From an uncultured Clostridia bacterium (GTDB taxonomy: Bacteria; Bacillota; Clostridia; TANB77; CAG-508): DNA of 59,344 nt. Under the pieces are notes generated by a model. It saw only the letters and a list, made by a program, of their open reading frames with translations. It was not told where the DNA came from and did no database searches. Positions 37,101 to 43,975 of the stretch are shown here, piece by piece. Each line of letters starts with the position of its first letter. Positions within the stretch are counted from its first letter, which is position 1. Location of the stretch: NCBI GenBank assembly GCA_944390405.1, contig CALXPS010000006.1, positions 1 through 59,344 on the forward strand, in the 5' to 3' direction. The translations under genes were made by a program, and so were the position numbers.

Positions 37101-39331
37101 CTTCCTTCTAGTAAATCGTGGCTTAATACTGTATTTTCTGGTATTTCATCACATAATATTTTATTAAATAATTCTAAATCATATATACCTTTCCCTGTAA
37201 ATATTCCTTCTCCAAAATTATCTTGATATACATCTGAAATTGCATTTGTATATGAATCTGTTCCTCCTGCTCCTGCATATATACGAGTAAATAAACTTTT
37301 TCTACTTGATATTAAATCTACACCTACTCTTGGCTGTATAAGTGCATGTCCATCTATTACAATATTTTTTCCTTTATCCACTATTGGCTTGTTCAAAATA
37401 TGTGCCATTGCTCCTATAAGTTCTTTTGCTGTACCTAATACTAAGTTTGTGTCTGCATCTAATGTTATTACATATTTTATATTTAATTTAGATTTTATTG
37501 TATTTGTTCTGAATTTATTGTTTCCAGTTAATAAAAACTCATTAAACTGACATAACATTCCTCTTTTTCTTTCCCAACCTAAATAGCATTTTTCTCCTCT
37601 GTTCCAAACCCTGTTTCTATATAGAAAATAAAATTTTTCTTTCTCATCTTTTTGTACATATTTTTCATTTAATCTTTGTGCTTCATGTATTCCTGTTTCT
37701 ATAACTTCTTCATCAAATGGCTCTATCTCATTTTTGGATGATGTACAATCTCCAAGGAGAGTAAAGTATAAGTTATCTTCTTTATTCGCCAAATAATATA
37801 CTTCTATTTTTTTAAATAATTCTTTAACTTTTTCCTTACTATTTACAATTGTTGGAATAACTACCATCGTGCTATATTCTTCTGGTATTCCCTCTAAAAA
37901 TGCCAGTTTTGGTATAAGTGTTGGTTTTACAAATTTTCCTAAACAATAGTTTAAAATTTGAATATATATTTCTGAAATTGGTATAACTGCAACTATTGCT
38001 GTTATTATTGCTATTGGAAAATTGATTTTATTATATAAATATATCCCTAATAGAACACTAAAAATTAATGTAACAACATATATTGAAGATATATATCTTA
38101 TTGCTTTTTTGTTTTTTCTTTTTTGTTTTATTCCAAGTTCATTATTTAGTAAGTTTTCTCCTCTATCTATTAAATAATAACCTATATGCTTCTTTTTTTC
38201 TTGTTTTGCTTTTTGAGCTAGTTCTAATGTTTTCTTTGTAATGTATATTTCAGACATTTTCGTTTTCTGTGATAATTTTTTTATTTTATTCCTATAATAT
38301 TCTTTTGTTTTATAATCCATTTTATCATATACATCTGCTGGATCCTGTCTTAAAAGTTCTTCTACTCCATTTATTTTTTCAAATAAACTTAAAAAGTTTA
38401 TTCTTGCTATTTTTCTTATACTTGTTATACTATTTCCTATTAATACTTTTTGAATTGCTATATCAAAATGTTCTTTTCTTATAACTTCTGAAACTGTAAT
38501 ACCTAGTTTGTTTACTTGTTCTTCAAGTATATTTAAATATGCATTTCCCATTTTTCCATATTTTTTTAATTTGTATGACATATATTCTATAAAAGGATAA
38601 CTTGAGTTTTGGTATATTTTCATATTTTCTTTTAATTTTTTATATTGTTGTTTATTTGGTTCTTTTTTCTCTATTAATCTTTCTACTATTTCTTCTACCT
38701 TGTACTTTTGGATTTGGCTTATATATATTTTCTCACATACTGTTCTTATGTTTTCTACAATTGCTATATTTAGAAATGTTGGTAAACTCCATATTTCTTC
38801 CATACTTAATGTTTTTTTTCGTTCATATGCCATCAAACTAAATTCTAACGTTTCTTCATCTATCTTATTATCTGTATAAGAAATAATTTCTGTAGCTAAT
38901 ACATATACTCGTGCAAATCCTTTATATAAACCATTTGCTATGCCTGGGAAATTTTTATATTTTTTCTCAGTTAATTGGCTATTAATGTTTTTTACAGTTT
39001 CTTCTATAATATAAAAGTTATCTAAAAGCCATTCTCCTGCTGGATAAATGCTTATTTCTTTTTTTATATGCTCATTTAATATAGTATGTGTTTTTTGTAT
39101 GAATTTAAAATTGTCATTTAATCTATTAATTGGGTATGTTTCTAGGCTACTATCTCTAGTAATTTCATAGTTTACTGCAATTTTTTCCATATAGTTTTCA
39201 AGTTGTTCTTTATCTAGAGTAACCCCTTTTATATTTAAATACCTGTTTTTATTTTTCAAAATCAAAACCTCTCTATTGGTAAAATTATATAATTTATACA
39301 TATTTTTACCATTGTATAAATATTTATGCAT
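31193..39331 (-). CDS. Giant NdvB-like cyclic beta-glucan synthase / GH94 phosphorylase, about 2,700 aa
   Basis: A multidomain membrane protein. Transmembrane helices lie near 415-470. A GT84-like glycosyltransferase domain follows (about 480-830) with VITLDADTNL, HDLLEGSYLRCG and the RQHRWTRGDWQ (QxxRW-type) motif. More helices lie near 840-890 and 985-1030, then a glucoamylase-like domain (about 1060-1500) and a GH94 beta-sandwich plus (alpha/alpha)6 domain with catalytic GSGDWNDGLN. This is the layout of cyclic beta-1,2-glucan synthases. The first ATG (39331) lacks a ribosome site; TTG at 39259 behind AGAGAGG is more likely, giving 2,688 aa. No frame break occurs in 8.1 kb. Confidence 0.85.
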   Translation of the reverse strand: MHKYLYNGKNMYKLYNFTNREVLILKNKNRYLNIKGVTLDKEQLENYMEKIAVNYEITRDSSLETYPINRLNDNFKFIQKTHTILNEHIKKEISIYPAGEWLLDNFYIIEETVKNINSQLTEKKYKNFPGIANGLYKGFARVYVLATEIISYTDNKIDEETLEFSLMAYERKKTLSMEEIWSLPTFLNIAIVENIRTVCEKIYISQIQKYKVEEIVERLIEKKEPNKQQYKKLKENMKIYQNSSYPFIEYMSYKLKKYGKMGNAYLNILEEQVNKLGITVSEVIRKEHFDIAIQKVLIGNSITSIRKIARINFLSLFEKINGVEELLRQDPADVYDKMDYKTKEYYRNKIKKLSQKTKMSEIYITKKTLELAQKAKQEKKKHIGYYLIDRGENLLNNELGIKQKRKNKKAIRYISSIYVVTLIFSVLLGIYLYNKINFPIAIITAIVAVIPISEIYIQILNYCLGKFVKPTLIPKLAFLEGIPEEYSTMVVIPTIVNSKEKVKELFKKIEVYYLANKEDNLYFTLLGDCTSSKNEIEPFDEEVIETGIHEAQRLNEKYVQKDEKEKFYFLYRNRVWNRGEKCYLGWERKRGMLCQFNEFLLTGNNKFRTNTIKSKLNIKYVITLDADTNLVLGTAKELIGAMAHILNKPIVDKGKNIVIDGHALIQPRVGVDLISSRKSLFTRIYAGAGGTDSYTNAISDVYQDNFGEGIFTGKGIYDLELFNKILCDEIPENTVLSHDLLEGSYLRCGLATDILLLDGFPFKYSSYINRQHRWTRGDWQIFRWTKNVIKTKDNSKKINPLNILSRFKILDNLRRSLITVAVAIMLVISAILEILNIPNTAIFLIAIISLVSPTILDIINYIIFKKNINAEFISAHKNILKSISGIKASIIRGFLEITLLPSKAYTMLNAIVKTIYRMNISKQNLLEWMTSEEAERQSKNSLISYYKNLSTNWIVGLLLIILGTIYFKIPFFIFGILFIIAPTIAWYVSQEEKEEKAINSLNKQDIDYCMEIAKRTWKFFEENINLENNFLPPDNYQEDRKEKIAHRTSPTNIGLGLLAVCSSYDLGFTSLDNAIELIEKMLETVQKLSKWNGHLYNWYNTKTLEPLVPRYISTVDSGNFIGYLYTLKQFILQAENNKKASIVQTIDDIINNTDFAVLYDDKKRIFSIGFNVEENKLTDSYYDLLASEARQVSLIAIAKRQVPVKHWNSLSRTLTTLNRYKGLISWSGTAFEYLMPNVNIKTYKGSLLDESCRFMLMSQKKYAKELGIPWGISEAAFNLRDLNNNYQYKAFGIPWLGLKRGLEEDMVVSSYAIFLSLMYDAKGAIENLRRLERQGMYAEYGFYESIDYTLARLKYGEMYETVKTYMAHHQGLILLSINNLINDRILVKRFSSNPEIEAIDILLQERMPEKAIITKEKKEKVQKLKLKDYENYTEKVYTKINSNLNTANAISNGKYTVITNLKGTGYSKFNNLLINRYKETADYDQGIFFYIKNLNTKQIYSNTPGQKSKVIFAPDKIKYVKTEGSIEVKTKITVAPEEAVEVRRLELTNNGNNIETLEVTSYFEPVLSTAPQDYAHTAFNNLFLIFKEIGNGNILIKRKKRGEKQKDIYAGVTLYTESETIGDVEYEIDKEKFMGKGNFKTPEAIKNSKPFSKNLGLVTDPCVAIKRTVKILPNETVTLDLIITVAYEEDIARKVLQNYSNSNTITKVFELSKAKTEAETIYLCLKGTDIEKYQKMLSYLIFQNPMRKDILTKLPHRIYSQSELWKFGISGDLPILLIKIKDVNDMHIIRDCLKAMEFFRSKNIKIDLVILNEEKNSYEHFIKFEIENEIQNRQLAFLKNVFGGIFVINEKEITREDKDLLHFRSNLILNASLGNIETQLNDLEEEYGEKIKNIGEEERRIYISNGEIESLPEDYSNLKYYNDYGGFTENGLEYKMKVSKGNKLPTAWSNILANPNFGTVITQNLGGFTWSKNSRLNRISAWNNSANIDIPSEIIYIKDKETGEYWSLCENITPLEQEYYIKYGFGYVNLKTIKNQIIQELETFVAKENKVKINILKMKNTSSEKKNLKILYYIKPVLGEDEIQTNGYINVNMQNNVVTAQNLYTDNFKGEIVYCGSNEKIKSYTGSKDEFIGNGKIDNPKAINAVSLSSQSGLGENSCIAIELEIELEAYENREIVLFLGEEENLLNAKDMAYKYSKISNAREELNQVKRFWYELLTRIQVKTPLESINIMLNGWAIYQTIVSRLWARTGYYQSGGAIGFRDQLQDTLGVKYINSELMKNQILTQSRHQFLEGDVEHWWHEETKRGIRTRFSDDLLWLCYVVSEYIEYTGDKEFLKIETPYLQGAPLEEGVDERYDLYLESDIKGSIYEHCIKAIEKSLNFGENGLPKIGSGDWNDGLNTVGNKKKGESVWLGFFLYEILNRFIPICEEMNDLDKVEKYKQVKENLKRALNTAGWDGRWFKRAFTDDGEPIGSIENEECRIDSISQSWGVISGAADNDKKYISMESLENHLIDKENGIIKLLDPPFNKTKMEPGYIKAYLPGVRENGGQYTHAAMWAIIAFTKLGFGDKAVEYYRMINPIEHSRTRETAIKYKVEPYVIPADIYGAESLAGRGGWTWYTGSSSWFYKAGIENILGLKIKNNVLKIEPCIPKDWKEYSIRYRFKNSIYNIKVKNNNSKNTGVEKFYLNGREVEEKEIILNGEGGIYEVEIEM

Positions 39332-39356
39332 TAAAAATCTATTCGCTCTACAAAAA

Positions 39357-39385
39357 TTGATTTTATTATGTATTTGATGTATAAT
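39357..39385 (+). promoter_or_regulatory. Sigma-A promoter of the 97-aa membrane protein gene
   Basis: TTGATT (39357-39362), 17-bp spacer, TATAAT (39380-39385). The AGGAGGG ribosome site follows about 17 bp later. Confidence 0.75.
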
Positions 39386-39414
39386 TAATATATATTACAT
39401 TAGGAGGGTTCAAC

Positions 39415-39708
39415 ATGAGAAAACCTAACAATAAAAACTTCGCTTTCACTCTCATTAGAAACCAACTATGGACTATTGTCCTAATTGCTTTGGGGATTTT
39501 GTTTACCAACCTCTTTTGGTCGAAATGGATTCCCTTTCCCACAAGCACTTCACCCTATGCCGATGCTATACGTATTGTTTGGGGATATTTAGGGGTCTTT
39601 ATCGGTCCAGCGCTTATCCTTTGTGGTATTGTCAACAACTTTTTTCTTAAGGCCCTTTCTAAGGTTCTTATCAAGGCCCTTGCCAGATGCATTTACAAAT
39701 TTCCCTAA
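39415..39708 (+). CDS. Small membrane protein of unknown function, 97 aa
   Basis: It has two or three hydrophobic helices: LWTIVLIALGILFTNLFW (about 18-35), IVWGYLGVFIGPALILCGIV (about 54-73) and a basic amphipathic tail (KALSKVLIKALARCIYKF). A near-consensus promoter and an AGGAGGG site support expression. Codon use differs from its neighbours: many C-ending codons (TTC, ACC, CTC, CCC, ATC), and the gene is visibly richer in GC. No family recognised. Confidence 0.7.
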   Translation: MRKPNNKNFAFTLIRNQLWTIVLIALGILFTNLFWSKWIPFPTSTSPYADAIRIVWGYLGVFIGPALILCGIVNNFFLKALSKVLIKALARCIYKFP

Positions 39709-39715
39709 GCAAACA

Positions 39716-39752
39716 GAAAGTGCAGATTTCTCAACTGAGTATCCGCACTTTC
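39716..39752. terminator. Bidirectional terminator between convergent genes
   Basis: GAAAGTGC (39716-39723) pairs with GCACTTTC (39745-39752), extended by AGAT/ATCC. It lies between the 97-aa gene and spoIIQ. Confidence 0.7.
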
Positions 39753-39762
39753 CTTTATATTA

Positions 39763-40524
39763 TTATTTTAAATATACGGTTGGATCTACTGTTACATCAT
39801 CTTTTAACATTTCAAAATGCAAATGTGGCTCGTCTGCTATTTCAAATGCTGCTGAATTTCCCACTGTTCCTATGCTTTGTCCTTTAGTTACTGCTTCTCC
39901 TTCTGTTACGAACTCTGTTGTCAGTAAATTTGAATATATTGTTTTGTATCCTTCTCTATGTTCTATAATTACTGTTAATCCATATCTTGGGTCATTTTTT
40001 ATAGATTTTACTGTTCCTTCTTCTGCTGCTTTTACTATTGTTGTTCTTGGGGCTTTTATATCTATTCCTTTATGCACTACCCATTCTTGCAAAGTTTCTG
40101 AGAATACTAGATTTTCCATTGCAAAGCTTTTTAATATTTCACCTTCTACAGGATATACAAATTCTAACGGTTTTACAGGTTCTTCTACTATAACTGGTTC
40201 TGGATTCTCTACTTCTGGTGTAGTATTTTCTTGTTCTATATTACCTTCTGTTTCTTGTGTTTCATTTTCTATTATTTCATTTGTTGTTTCTTCTATTACT
40301 TCATTTATTGATTTACTTATTTCAGAACTTGCTTCCTCTAGAATGTTGTTATTTGGAACTAATTCTGTTATTTTTTCTGTTGCAAGTAAGCTCTGTCTTG
40401 CAGACTCCTTAATTTTATTGTTATATACAATATATACTGTAACACAAGTTATAATTAGAACTAATAACAATCCTCCATATATCAATAAAACTTTCTTTAA
40501 ACCACTATTTACTCTTCTCCTCAT
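39763..40524 (-). CDS. spoIIQ: Stage II sporulation protein SpoIIQ-like, M23 peptidase domain, 253 aa
   Basis: It has one N-terminal transmembrane helix (about 11-33), an acidic low-complexity linker (about 60-115), then a LytM/M23 domain (about 118-253). Metal-ligand motifs HKGIDI and HLHFEM are both present, so unlike the B. subtilis protein the domain may be catalytically active, as in other Clostridia. SpoIIQ sits in the forespore membrane and pairs with SpoIIIAH across the intermembrane space. Its position after spoIID, in a cluster with the spoIIA operon, supports the call. Confidence 0.85.
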   Translation of the reverse strand: MRRRVNSGLKKVLLIYGGLLLVLIITCVTVYIVYNNKIKESARQSLLATEKITELVPNNNILEEASSEISKSINEVIEETTNEIIENETQETEGNIEQENTTPEVENPEPVIVEEPVKPLEFVYPVEGEILKSFAMENLVFSETLQEWVVHKGIDIKAPRTTIVKAAEEGTVKSIKNDPRYGLTVIIEHREGYKTIYSNLLTTEFVTEGEAVTKGQSIGTVGNSAAFEIADEPHLHFEMLKDDVTVDPTVYLK

Positions 40525-40583
40525 TTGGAATTCCTCCTTTTATTTTCTTTAGTTAAATTATGTACCTATTTTTTGTTTTTTAT

Positions 40584-41592
40584 TCAAATATTTTCTATTT
40601 TTATATCAGTATAATAGTGATTTATTATCTGTTCAAAATTAGCACCTGTTTTTGCCATTGCGTCTGCACCTGTTTGACTTAGTCCAACACCATGTCCATA
40701 GCCTACTACATTGAATATTACATTTTCTCCAACTTCTACATTGAATTTTGCTGATCTAAGTCCAAATATGGTTCTAGCTTCTACTCCAGATATATTTTTA
40801 TTACCTATTTTTATTGTTTTTATTCTTCCACTGTCTGTATATTCTAAAATTTGTATGGCATCTTCTGTATTGAAATCTATTACAGTATCTGGATATGTTG
40901 CCTGCATTTTTTGTAAAACTTCTTCCTTTGTTAATGTAACAGACGAGCTGTATTGTGTGTATCCCTCTTCCCCTGAAGTTTCTACACTTTGCAAGTATGG
41001 GTAATCTGTTCCTCCCCATACATTTGATACTGTTTCTGTTGTTCCCCCACTGTTTGAATGGAAAAATGCATTTATCGGTGCTCCATCATATGTAATTATT
41101 TTACCTACTGTTGTATCAACTGCTGTTGTAATTTTATTCCAATTGTTTTCTCTGTCTTGTTCATTCCATCTTTGAAATCTTTCTTCTTTTGAAATCCATG
41201 CTTGGCAACATGCAGCATCATCACAAATATCTGCATTTTCATGTTTGCTTCCTTTATACATTTTATATGCTGTATATGTTCTTGCAACTACTGCTTGTGC
41301 TTTTAATGCTTCTATTTCAAAATTTGCTGGCATTTCTGCTGATACAACTCCGGTATATATATTCATCCATACTTAGTGTTTCTACTTCACCTGTTTCTTG
41401 GTGTAATAATCTTACTGTTCCATAATTTGAATACTGGTATGGCTCCGTATTTTCTACTGCTGTATTTTCTTCTACTGGTTTTTCTTCCACTTGGCTACTT
41501 GTTTGCTTTTGTTCCGGTCTATTTGTAAATATTATTGGAATTGTAAAACATAGCAACACAAAGCCTAAAATATATAATAAAATTTTTCGCAT
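40584..41592 (-). CDS. spoIID: Stage II sporulation protein D (SpoIID), via +1 frameshift at CGGA
   Basis: A peptidoglycan lytic transglycosylase for engulfment, acting with SpoIIP. The start is ATG at 41592 behind AAGGAG: signal anchor (about 5-22), acidic linker, then VETLSMDEYIY. The next codon is CGG (41352-41350) and the frame runs out ten codons later. Skipping one C gives GVVSAEMPANFEIEALKAQA, which contains the catalytic Glu of the SpoIID family, followed by VVARTYTAYKM, HSNSGGTTE and YGHGVGLSQTGA. Total is about 335 aa, the usual length. Without recoding the catalytic domain is not made. It lies 19 bp after sigF. Confidence 0.85.
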
Positions 41593-41611
41593 TATAATCT
41601 CCTTATAAGAA

Positions 41612-42328
41612 TTACGAAATTTTCCTTCTCATATCTAATAATATTTTTTTTTCTATTCTTGAAACTTGTACTTGCGTTATTCCAAGTTTTTCAGCTACTT
41701 CCGACTGTGTTTTCCCTTTGTAATATCTTAATATGATTATTCGTTTTTCTCTATCATTTAATTCATTTATTAATTCTTGAATACATAGCTTATTTATTAT
41801 ATTCCCTGTTTCATCTTTATTTGTACTTATTTTGGATATTTTTGTTTCTCCTCCTGTTTCATTATATAATTCCTCATCTATTGATTCTGGCTTTCTATTT
41901 GCATCTAAAGCTACTACTATTTCTTCTTTTGTGACGTTTAAGCTTTCGGCTAATTCTGTTATTTTCATTTCTTCTCCTGTTTTATTTATGTGCTGTCTTT
42001 GAATTTCGTTTATCTTAGTTGCTAGTTCTTTTATGCTTCTACTTATTTTTATTGGTCCATCATCTCTTATAAATCTTTTTATTTCTCCTATTATATATGG
42101 CACTGCATATGTTGATATTCGTACATTGTAACTTGTATCAAATCTTTGTATTGCTTTTATTAGACCAATACATCCTATTTGATATAAGTCGTCCATTGCA
42201 TGCCCTCTTCCAGAAAATCTTTGTACTGCGCTCCAAATTAATCCCGAATTTGCTTCTATAATTCTTGCTAATGCTTCTTCTGATTTGTTCTGTGCTTTTA
42301 TAATATCTTCTGTTTCTCCTTCGTACAT
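41612..42328 (-). CDS. sigF: Sporulation sigma factor SigF, 238 aa
   Basis: The forespore-specific sigma factor, held inactive by SpoIIAB. Region 2 has GRGHAMDDLYQIGCIGLIKA (about 41-60) and RISTYAVPYIIGEIKRFIRDD. Region 3 includes KISRSIKELATKI and region 4 EVAEKLGITQVQVSRIEKKIL with the -35 recognition helix. The ATG follows CGGAGGG. It is the last gene of the spoIIAA-spoIIAB-sigF operon. Confidence 0.96.
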   Translation of the reverse strand: MYEGETEDIIKAQNKSEEALARIIEANSGLIWSAVQRFSGRGHAMDDLYQIGCIGLIKAIQRFDTSYNVRISTYAVPYIIGEIKRFIRDDGPIKISRSIKELATKINEIQRQHINKTGEEMKITELAESLNVTKEEIVVALDANRKPESIDEELYNETGGETKISKISTNKDETGNIINKLCIQELINELNDREKRIIILRYYKGKTQSEVAEKLGITQVQVSRIEKKILLDMRRKIS

Positions 42329-42339
42329 ATTCCCTCCGC

Positions 42340-42771
42340 TTAATTATTAATTACTTTTTTCATAGTAATTTTTGTACCTATTCCTACAACAGATTCTATT
42401 TTCAATTCATCCATAAAATTTTCCATTATTGTAAAACCCATTCCAGACCTTTCTAACTCAGGTTTAGTTGTATATAATGGTTCTTTTGCTTTTTCTATAT
42501 TCTCTATTCCTTTTCCATTATCTGAAATTTGTATTTCTATTGAATTTGCAAATAATGTACATTCTACTTTTATAATTCCTATTTTATCTTCATATCCGTG
42601 AATTATACTATTTGTTACCGCTTCTGATACAGCTGTTTTTATATCTGATATTTCTTCAATATTAGGGTCTAATTGTGAAGCAAAGCTTGCTACTGTTATT
42701 CTAGCAAATGCCTCATTACTTGATTTACTTAAGAACTCTAATTTCATTTTATTTTCATACACATTTTCCAA
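42340..42771 (-). CDS. spoIIAB: Anti-sigma F factor SpoIIAB, 143 aa
   Basis: A GHKL-fold kinase that binds SigF and phosphorylates SpoIIAA. The N box is in [12 protein letters not shown] (about 49-60) and the G1 box is SDNGKGIEN. The TTG start at 42771 lies 17 nt inside spoIIAA with AGGAGG correctly placed. An ATG eight codons later (MKLEFLSK) is an alternative. Confidence 0.95.
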   Translation of the reverse strand: MENVYENKMKLEFLSKSSNEAFARITVASFASQLDPNIEEISDIKTAVSEAVTNSIIHGYEDKIGIIKVECTLFANSIEIQISDNGKGIENIEKAKEPLYTTKPELERSGMGFTIMENFMDELKIESVVGIGTKITMKKVINN

Positions 42772-43096
42772 TTTCTGTTCCTCCTATTTCTTCAATTATT
42801 GGTATTATTTTTGTTATTCCCGACATTTCAAAAACTTTTTTTACACTTGAGTGTACATTTATCATTCCCATAGTTCCGCCAAACATTGTTATCATTTTGT
42901 ATCTTCCTAAAATCATTCCAATTCCTGCACTATCCATAAAATTAACATTTTCAAAATCCATTACAAGTTTTTTAGGTATGTATTTTTGTATTTCAAAATC
43001 TGCTCTTGTTCTTATTTTTTCAGATGAATGGTGGTCTATTTCTTCTGTAATTTCTATTTTCAAGAGCTTGTCCTTCTCATTATATGTAACCTTCAA
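42755..43096 (-). CDS. spoIIAA: Anti-sigma F factor antagonist SpoIIAA, 113 aa
   Basis: A STAS-domain protein whose unphosphorylated form releases SigF from SpoIIAB. The phosphorylatable Ser lies in [16 protein letters not shown] (about 56-71). The start is TTG at 43096 behind GGAGGGAT. It is the first gene of the operon, preceded by a sigma-H promoter. Confidence 0.95.
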   Translation of the reverse strand: MKVTYNEKDKLLKIEITEEIDHHSSEKIRTRADFEIQKYIPKKLVMDFENVNFMDSAGIGMILGRYKMITMFGGTMGMINVHSSVKKVFEMSGITKIIPIIEEIGGTEIGKCV

Positions 43097-43127
43097 ATTA
43101 ATCCCTCCTACATTTCACATACCTTAT

Positions 43128-43156
43128 ATATTCTATTTTTTATGTCCTTTTCCTTC
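43128..43156 (-). promoter_or_regulatory. Sigma-H promoter of the spoIIA operon
   Basis: The reverse strand reads GAAGGAAAA (43156-43148), an 11-bp spacer and ATAGAATAT (43136-43128). This is a full match to the sigma-H pattern RNAGGAWWW-N11/12-RNNGAATWW, 32 bp upstream of spoIIAA. It agrees with sigma-H control of spoIIA in other spore-formers. Confidence 0.8.
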
Positions 43157-43181
43157 GATGAAAAATGGGAAGTTTTGACGA

Positions 43182-43240
43182 AAAAAAATGAACCTAGAAT
43201 TTTGATGCAAATAACATTCAAATATCAGGTTCATTTTTTT
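43182..43240. terminator. Hairpin between hepT and the spoIIA operon
   Basis: AAATGAACCT near 43186-43195 pairs with AGGTTCATTT near 43227-43236, with A- and T-runs on either side and a long AT-rich loop. It probably terminates the mntA-hepT transcript. Confidence 0.55.
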
Positions 43241-43267
43241 CATTTTTTATTCTATTTATAATATTTT

Positions 43268-43615
43268 TCATTGCTCTATTTCTTTTATAAGTATTCTCTT
43301 TAATTCATCTTTCAAATCTGGCAAACTGTTTTTTATGGTTCCCCAAAGGACTGATAAATCTACATTTTCGTAGTCATGAACTATTTTGTTTCTCATGCCC
43401 TTAATACTTTTCCATGGGATATTTGCGTATTTTTCTTGGGTTTCATTACTTATATCTTTAGAAATTTCTCCTATCTGAGAAACTGTAAATGCACAAGCAG
43501 TTATTGTTTTCTTATCATCTAGAAAATCTATTGCTTCTATACCTTCTATATACTCTTCAACATCTTCTATATATCTAATAATTTTTTGTATTATAATTCT
43601 GTCTTTACTTCTCAT
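43268..43615 (-). CDS. HEPN-domain toxin HepT-like (DUF86), 115 aa
   Basis: The RNase motif Rx4HxY appears as RNKIVHDYE (about residues 83-91), diagnostic for HepT. The start is ATG at 43615 (MRSKDRIIIQKI), overlapping the end of the MNT gene as ATGAGAAGTAA. The longer frame to 43684 lies inside that gene. In MntA-HepT modules the MNT enzyme AMPylates the HEPN RNase at a Tyr near this motif and inactivates it. Confidence 0.85.
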   Translation of the reverse strand: MRSKDRIIIQKIIRYIEDVEEYIEGIEAIDFLDDKKTITACAFTVSQIGEISKDISNETQEKYANIPWKSIKGMRNKIVHDYENVDLSVLWGTIKNSLPDLKDELKRILIKEIEQ

Positions 43616-43913
43616 ATATAACAACACCTTCCTTTTGAATATTTTTATAAATTGCACTATCTTTCTGTATTTCTGATATTTCAAATAAATCTATTTTCTT
43701 ATTAAGTTGTTCTACTAATTCTTCTAATAGTCCATAAAATCTAATATTCAAAAGTTGACCATCACTATCAATAATTAAATCTATATCACTTGTTTCTGTA
43801 GGGCAATTTCTAGCATAAGATCCAAATAAAATTGCCTTTTGTACTACTGTGTCTTTCAATATTTTATTTAATATTATTTTTAGTTCTTCTATTGAATAAA
43901 TTTTTGTAGACAT
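43605..43913 (-). CDS. Minimal nucleotidyltransferase MntA-like antitoxin, 102 aa
   Basis: It carries ILFGSYARN (GSx2R-type motif) followed by ETSDIDLIIDSDG, the DxD metal site of the MNT fold. ATG at 43913 follows GGAGGAAC; an earlier ATG at 43928 has no ribosome site. It is the antitoxin partner of the overlapping hepT. Confidence 0.85.
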   Translation of the reverse strand: MSTKIYSIEELKIILNKILKDTVVQKAILFGSYARNCPTETSDIDLIIDSDGQLLNIRFYGLLEELVEQLNKKIDLFEISEIQKDSAIYKNIQKEGVVIYEK

Positions 43914-43944
43914 TTTTTGTTCCTCCATATCTCTATCTATTTAT

Positions 43945-43975
43945 ATTATAACATATCGTGGAATAGAATTCTATT
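43945..43975 (-). promoter_or_regulatory. Promoter -10 and palindromic operator candidate of mntA-hepT
   Basis: TATAAT (43950-43945 on the reverse strand) lies about 32 bp before the mntA start. A perfect 14-bp palindrome AATAGAATTCTATT (43962-43975) covers the expected -35 area, which has no good -35 box. It could bind an autoregulator. It overlaps the end of dgt. Confidence 0.4.
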
